Origin: Trichaptum fuscoviolaceum
Taxonomy: Eukaryota; Basidiomycota; Agaricomycetes; Hymenochaetales; Trichaptaceae
Direction: 5' to 3'
DNA length: 64,000 bases
NCBI GenBank assembly: GCA_910574455.1
Contig: CAJSYZ010000001.1
Span: 2,959,424 to 3,023,423, forward strand
The position numbers and the translations under genes are program-made. Below the pieces are notes generated by a model. It was not told the origin of the DNA. It did no database searches and worked only from the letters and a program-made list of their open reading frames with translations. Below are positions 60,708-64,000 of the stretch, in pieces (positions within the stretch are counted from its first letter, which is position 1; every line of letters starts with the position of its first letter).

Positions 60708-62658
60708 TTAGGTAGTGAAGGAAGCCTCATTCTCCGATTTGTCATGGAACGATATGTTGCCAAATCCATCATCGTTTGGCAGCAAACTTTCATAGTGCAA
60801 CTTCGCAGGCTCGGGTGCACCTCGGAGAAGCCTTCTGTGAAGACGCGTACGACAATGAGCCGTCCATTCTTTTCCATCTTCGAGCATTACAGGTCGTTCC
60901 GCATTTAATGTGCATATGGGACAGGTGATTTTCCGCCGACTTTTCAGTACTTCCGAAGGACTGGAAAAGATTGTAAATGACGACGACCACCACAAACCAT
61001 CTGCGACTCACTTAGATGACCTGCTGGTCACTGAGAGCATATCTCGTGCAGTCTCGGACAGAGACAAAGGGTTTGGTAGCACATCTAATGTTGCGAAAGC
61101 TGATGATCCGTCAACACAGATTACATGACCATGAATTTGGTCTCACCGTCTGATATTCTTATAGCATTTCTCAGCACATCTCGATCCCAATCCGACCCCA
61201 ATTCTTGAATAATTAGCAGAGAGAGGGAATATGTCAGTGTGACAAACCTTTGCATTAGAAGAAAGGCGATACAGACTCGTTGCATCCAAGAGATATGCAT
61301 GTGTTTCTATTGTTCCTCTTAACCGGGAAGATCGTGAGTTTACTTCTTGGACTGCAGGAAGAAGTTTGTTGCGGATCCACTTTATTTGTCTCTGTGCATA
61401 TTTACGAGTATTAAGTTTCGTCTGGGATACTGCTTCCGCAAAAGCTGATGTACTGCGTCCTTCGTTGTCAAGGTATATGCACATCTCTCTAAAACCTACA
61501 ATGCTTTAATGAGTCGACAATTAGTATAAGAGCAACTGATAGTGCTGTACCGATTGCTTGGTAGATTCCAAGCGTCAGATCTATCTCTCCTAACAAAGCG
61601 TTAGACGATGAGTTTAAGAATGCTTATGTCAAATACCTGACGTACGAGCTTGTGAGGACGATCGTAGCCAACGTACTTCTTCGAGCAGACCTTGCTGAAA
61701 TCACGCCATTAGGCATCATTCAATAATAGCAGAAAGGAATTTACTTCAAGCATAACATCTACACGCTCATCAAGGCGCTCATTGAGGATGTTTGGTTCGG
61801 CATACAACCAGAATATAAGGGTTCGATATCTCATGGATCCGCCTCAGGTTTCGACAACAATATATAGCGATATTTAACTTACTTTTCAGTTAATCCGGAG
61901 CCGAAGGCATCAGATATGACATCGCTCGCCATACGTCCATGCTCCTTGATGATATGCAAATTTCGAAGAACTTTTCGGACGTCTCTCCAGTGCCAGCGAG
62001 CCGCCATTCGTGGATCAAGATGAGAAAGCAGTCTATGAAGAGCAAATGCATTCTCTGGATCGGTTTTGGCCGAGCGCGATTCCGAAGGCAAAGATTCGTA
62101 GAGCAATGCCAAATCAAGGGGAAGGTTTCGGAGGGTATTCGCCATAGCAGGCGAAGGTAGTGAACTAGGCACCGAAAGCTTGGCAGAAGAAGGCAAGGAG
62201 CTCGGAAACAGTAGATGATGGATCCAGTAGGATGTCCCCCCAACAACAATAGGAATGTGGCCTTTGCTATGAGTTTCCTCTATCTTCAGACAGGAACAAG
62301 TCAACGGCTCAAGACGGTGCAAGATGCAATGTCTTCAACGTACGAGTCGCGAAGCGTCCCTGACCCAGTCTCCAACCGTGTATTGTTCTCCAGGTTTTTT
62401 GAAGCTCATCAAAAGGTGATCCACACCCTTCTGTTCATCCAAAGGCATTTTGTTGGTGAGAATATTGAGGCCTTCGTAAACTTGCATTGCATCCGCGTTG
62501 ATAACCTTGGCGCCAGGCAGACGAGAGGGGTCATTTGCTGAAGTGAGAGAGAGAGCTAGCTCAACAGCAAGTCGACTTTTCCCTACGCCGGTGGTGCCAC
62601 AGATTGCTATGAGCGGCTTCAACGACATTGGCGATGATATTGGTGAAGTGAAGGGCAA
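60708..62658 (-). CDS. MOD5: tRNA dimethylallyltransferase (Mod5/TRIT1)
   Basis: It transfers an isopentenyl group to A37 of tRNAs reading U-starting codons, in cytosol, nucleus and mitochondria. The P-loop ICGTTGVGKSR and NADAMQVYEGLNILTNKMP near the N terminus are followed by GHIPIVVGGTSYWIHHLLF. ALHRLLSHLDPRMAARWHWR and DVRKVLRNLHIIKEHG are the substrate-site segments, and NTRKYAQRQIKWIRNKLLP is the conserved tRNA-binding helix. The last exon supplies the eukaryote-specific zinc finger CPICTLNAERPVMLEDGKEW followed by HCRTRLHRR. Splicing from ISD (donor near 61146) to DGLWWSSSFTIF joins this exon in frame. Two in-frame Met codons (residues 1 and 11) precede the P-loop. About eight exons. 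It is tail-to-tail with NIT2 (62 bp). Confidence 0.93.
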
Positions 62659-62869
62659 GGTTGAGAAGTTGTAATGTAACTTGTGCAGTGTCTAACTACT
62701 ACGGATGAGGAAGGTGGTTCCCATCGGTTGGGAGAGGTTCCGTTGCGACGGCACCAGCACTCACCATCATTTACAACTTAGAGCCCCTCTCTACCTTTCG
62801 CCCACACCTTCTGTCTCTTGGCTGTTACTAGAGGGCATCGTAGTCTGTAAAATCAGCTTTACCTAGCGT

Positions 62870-64000
62870 ATGATGAGTACGACGGTCTCTCCTGAAGGAC
62901 ATGCTATCCATGCTCAGCAGCGGTTTGCCGACCATGGCGGCCTACCTCCTCATCCAGCCTACCATCGTCGCACTATTGAAGGTACCTTGGGCCAAGATTC
63001 GTCGTACTACGCCACGGATTCATCAATTAGTCTGCAATCACCTAGCTCAGCTAATTATCAGCAGAATGTGAGCGGTAAGCTCCCTTTTCTTTAGACTCGT
63101 GGTGTCTGTATATTCGTGCTATTGCTGAGTTCTAGACCATATCTTCCCTCCTCTTTTCTGAAGGTACCAGCAATGACTTTCATTCCACTGATGATTCAAA
63201 GAGCCCTGTCGCTTCCACATCTTCGCAGTGGCAAGGTGTATACCCTCAACAACTTCCGGGCGCTTTCCAACATACGGACGCCAACTTGTCATCGTTGTCA
63301 GAAGACTTCGATAACCTGGCCGTTGATGATCGTCTTGCACCTCGTTCTACAGATCGATGGAATCAGAATACCTTCCATTATCCTGATGATGGCCGCCCCT
63401 CACGGTCTGATGAAATGGTATACGCGTCGTACGCCACGCCAGTTCAGCCAGGTTACGGAGAATTTCGATCGACTAGTGTTCAACCCAATCAAGGTTACTA
63501 CTCAGATGACTTAAGGCAAAATTGGACCGGGGGCGACCGTATCCCCTATTTATCTGCCGCATCTAACGTAATGGGAATGGGACCTCCTCCCGATGTTCAA
63601 GGCGCACAAGATGGCGATTACGGTGTAACACAGGGTTATATCGTAGGGAATTATCCTCCTGGAGTGGATGATGACAGTGTATATTCCTATGGAGAAGCAC
63701 AAACGGGTCCTGCTTACTCTGACGAGCAACTATCGGTGGATATCATGCTTCACCGGGATCCTTCGACCACTGCGACTCTTCGTAGTCATGAAAGCTCAGA
63801 TTCGGACAGTACAAGACCGTCACTGCATCGATCGGGAACAACTAGCTCCGTGAGCCTAGGCACGAGGCGGTCTAAAGCCGTTGATTTGAGTGCACCACCT
63901 TATACGAAAGAGTTCATCGACCAGTATCGACAACGTATCAAAGGAGATCCTGACCCGGAGGCACATTTTCAGTATGCCAAGTACCTTATCGACGCAGCAA
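62870..64000 (+). CDS. Chs4/Skt5-like chitin synthase activator, 5' part
   Basis: The gene is truncated by the right edge of the window. Exon 1 is 62870-63074 and exon 2 starts at 63164, keeping the frame (SGTSNDFHSTDD). The first 300 residues are disordered and rich in Ser, Tyr, Pro and Gln, as in Skt5/Chs4 proteins. The last visible residues, PPYTKEFIDQYRQRIKGDPD then AHFQYAKYLIDAA, match the entry into the Sel1-repeat domain of these proteins, which recruit and activate class IV chitin synthase at the cell cortex. Because only the beginning of the Sel1 region is visible, a different Sel1-repeat protein remains possible. The starts of this gene and MOD5 are 211 bp apart. A second ATG directly follows the first. 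Confidence 0.75.

Overview
The window is nuclear DNA of a filamentous basidiomycete, most likely an agaricomycete. Genes are cut by many short GT..AG introns (about 48-70 bp), exons are small, and the left part holds a Plavaka-type transposase, a DNA-transposon family typical of agaricomycetes. No taxon-specific marker allows a narrower call.

Region 1-16.3 kb is a repeat- and transposon-rich island. Four blocks of low-complexity DNA, all built from the same few words (TAGTAGTAC, CTTGAA, GCCAGTG, CCTGAGT, GGACTC), separate three cassettes. These are an orphan 755-aa coiled-coil protein gene (2642-5085, +), a Plavaka transposase relic with three one-base frame breaks (5535-9535, -), and a decayed many-exon gene for a basic/acidic repeat-containing protein (9890-14163, +).

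Region 16.3-64 kb is dense, conserved housekeeping sequence. In order it holds: an Rco1-like double-PHD protein, a phosphoglucomutase/phosphopentomutase, an MCM-binding protein, a Zn2Cys6 transcription factor, an AT-rich gene-poor interval with a duplicated GC-rich module, a GH31 alpha-xylosidase, a serine/threonine dehydratase, Pet100, COG4, Prp38, mitochondrial uL15, a class V myosin, Vps2, a TLC-domain membrane protein, a metaxin/Sam-type protein, cystathionine gamma-lyase, EF-1beta, a SAC-domain phosphatase, UMP/CMP kinase, a DAGK/sphingosine-kinase-like protein, a Nit2-like amidase, Mod5 tRNA isopentenyltransferase and the 5' part of a Chs4/Skt5-like chitin synthase activator that runs off the right edge.

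From 29 kb onward the genes almost strictly alternate strand. Start-to-start gaps are 120-450 bp (shared promoters) and stop-to-stop gaps are as small as 36 bp. There is no metabolic cluster; functions are mixed.

The most interesting element is in the unusually long first intron of the EF-1beta gene. It carries C and D boxes and a 12-nt antisense match to the conserved 25S rRNA segment used for the LR3 primer. This is what is expected of a snR18/U18 C/D snoRNA, which budding yeast also carries in its EF-1beta intron.
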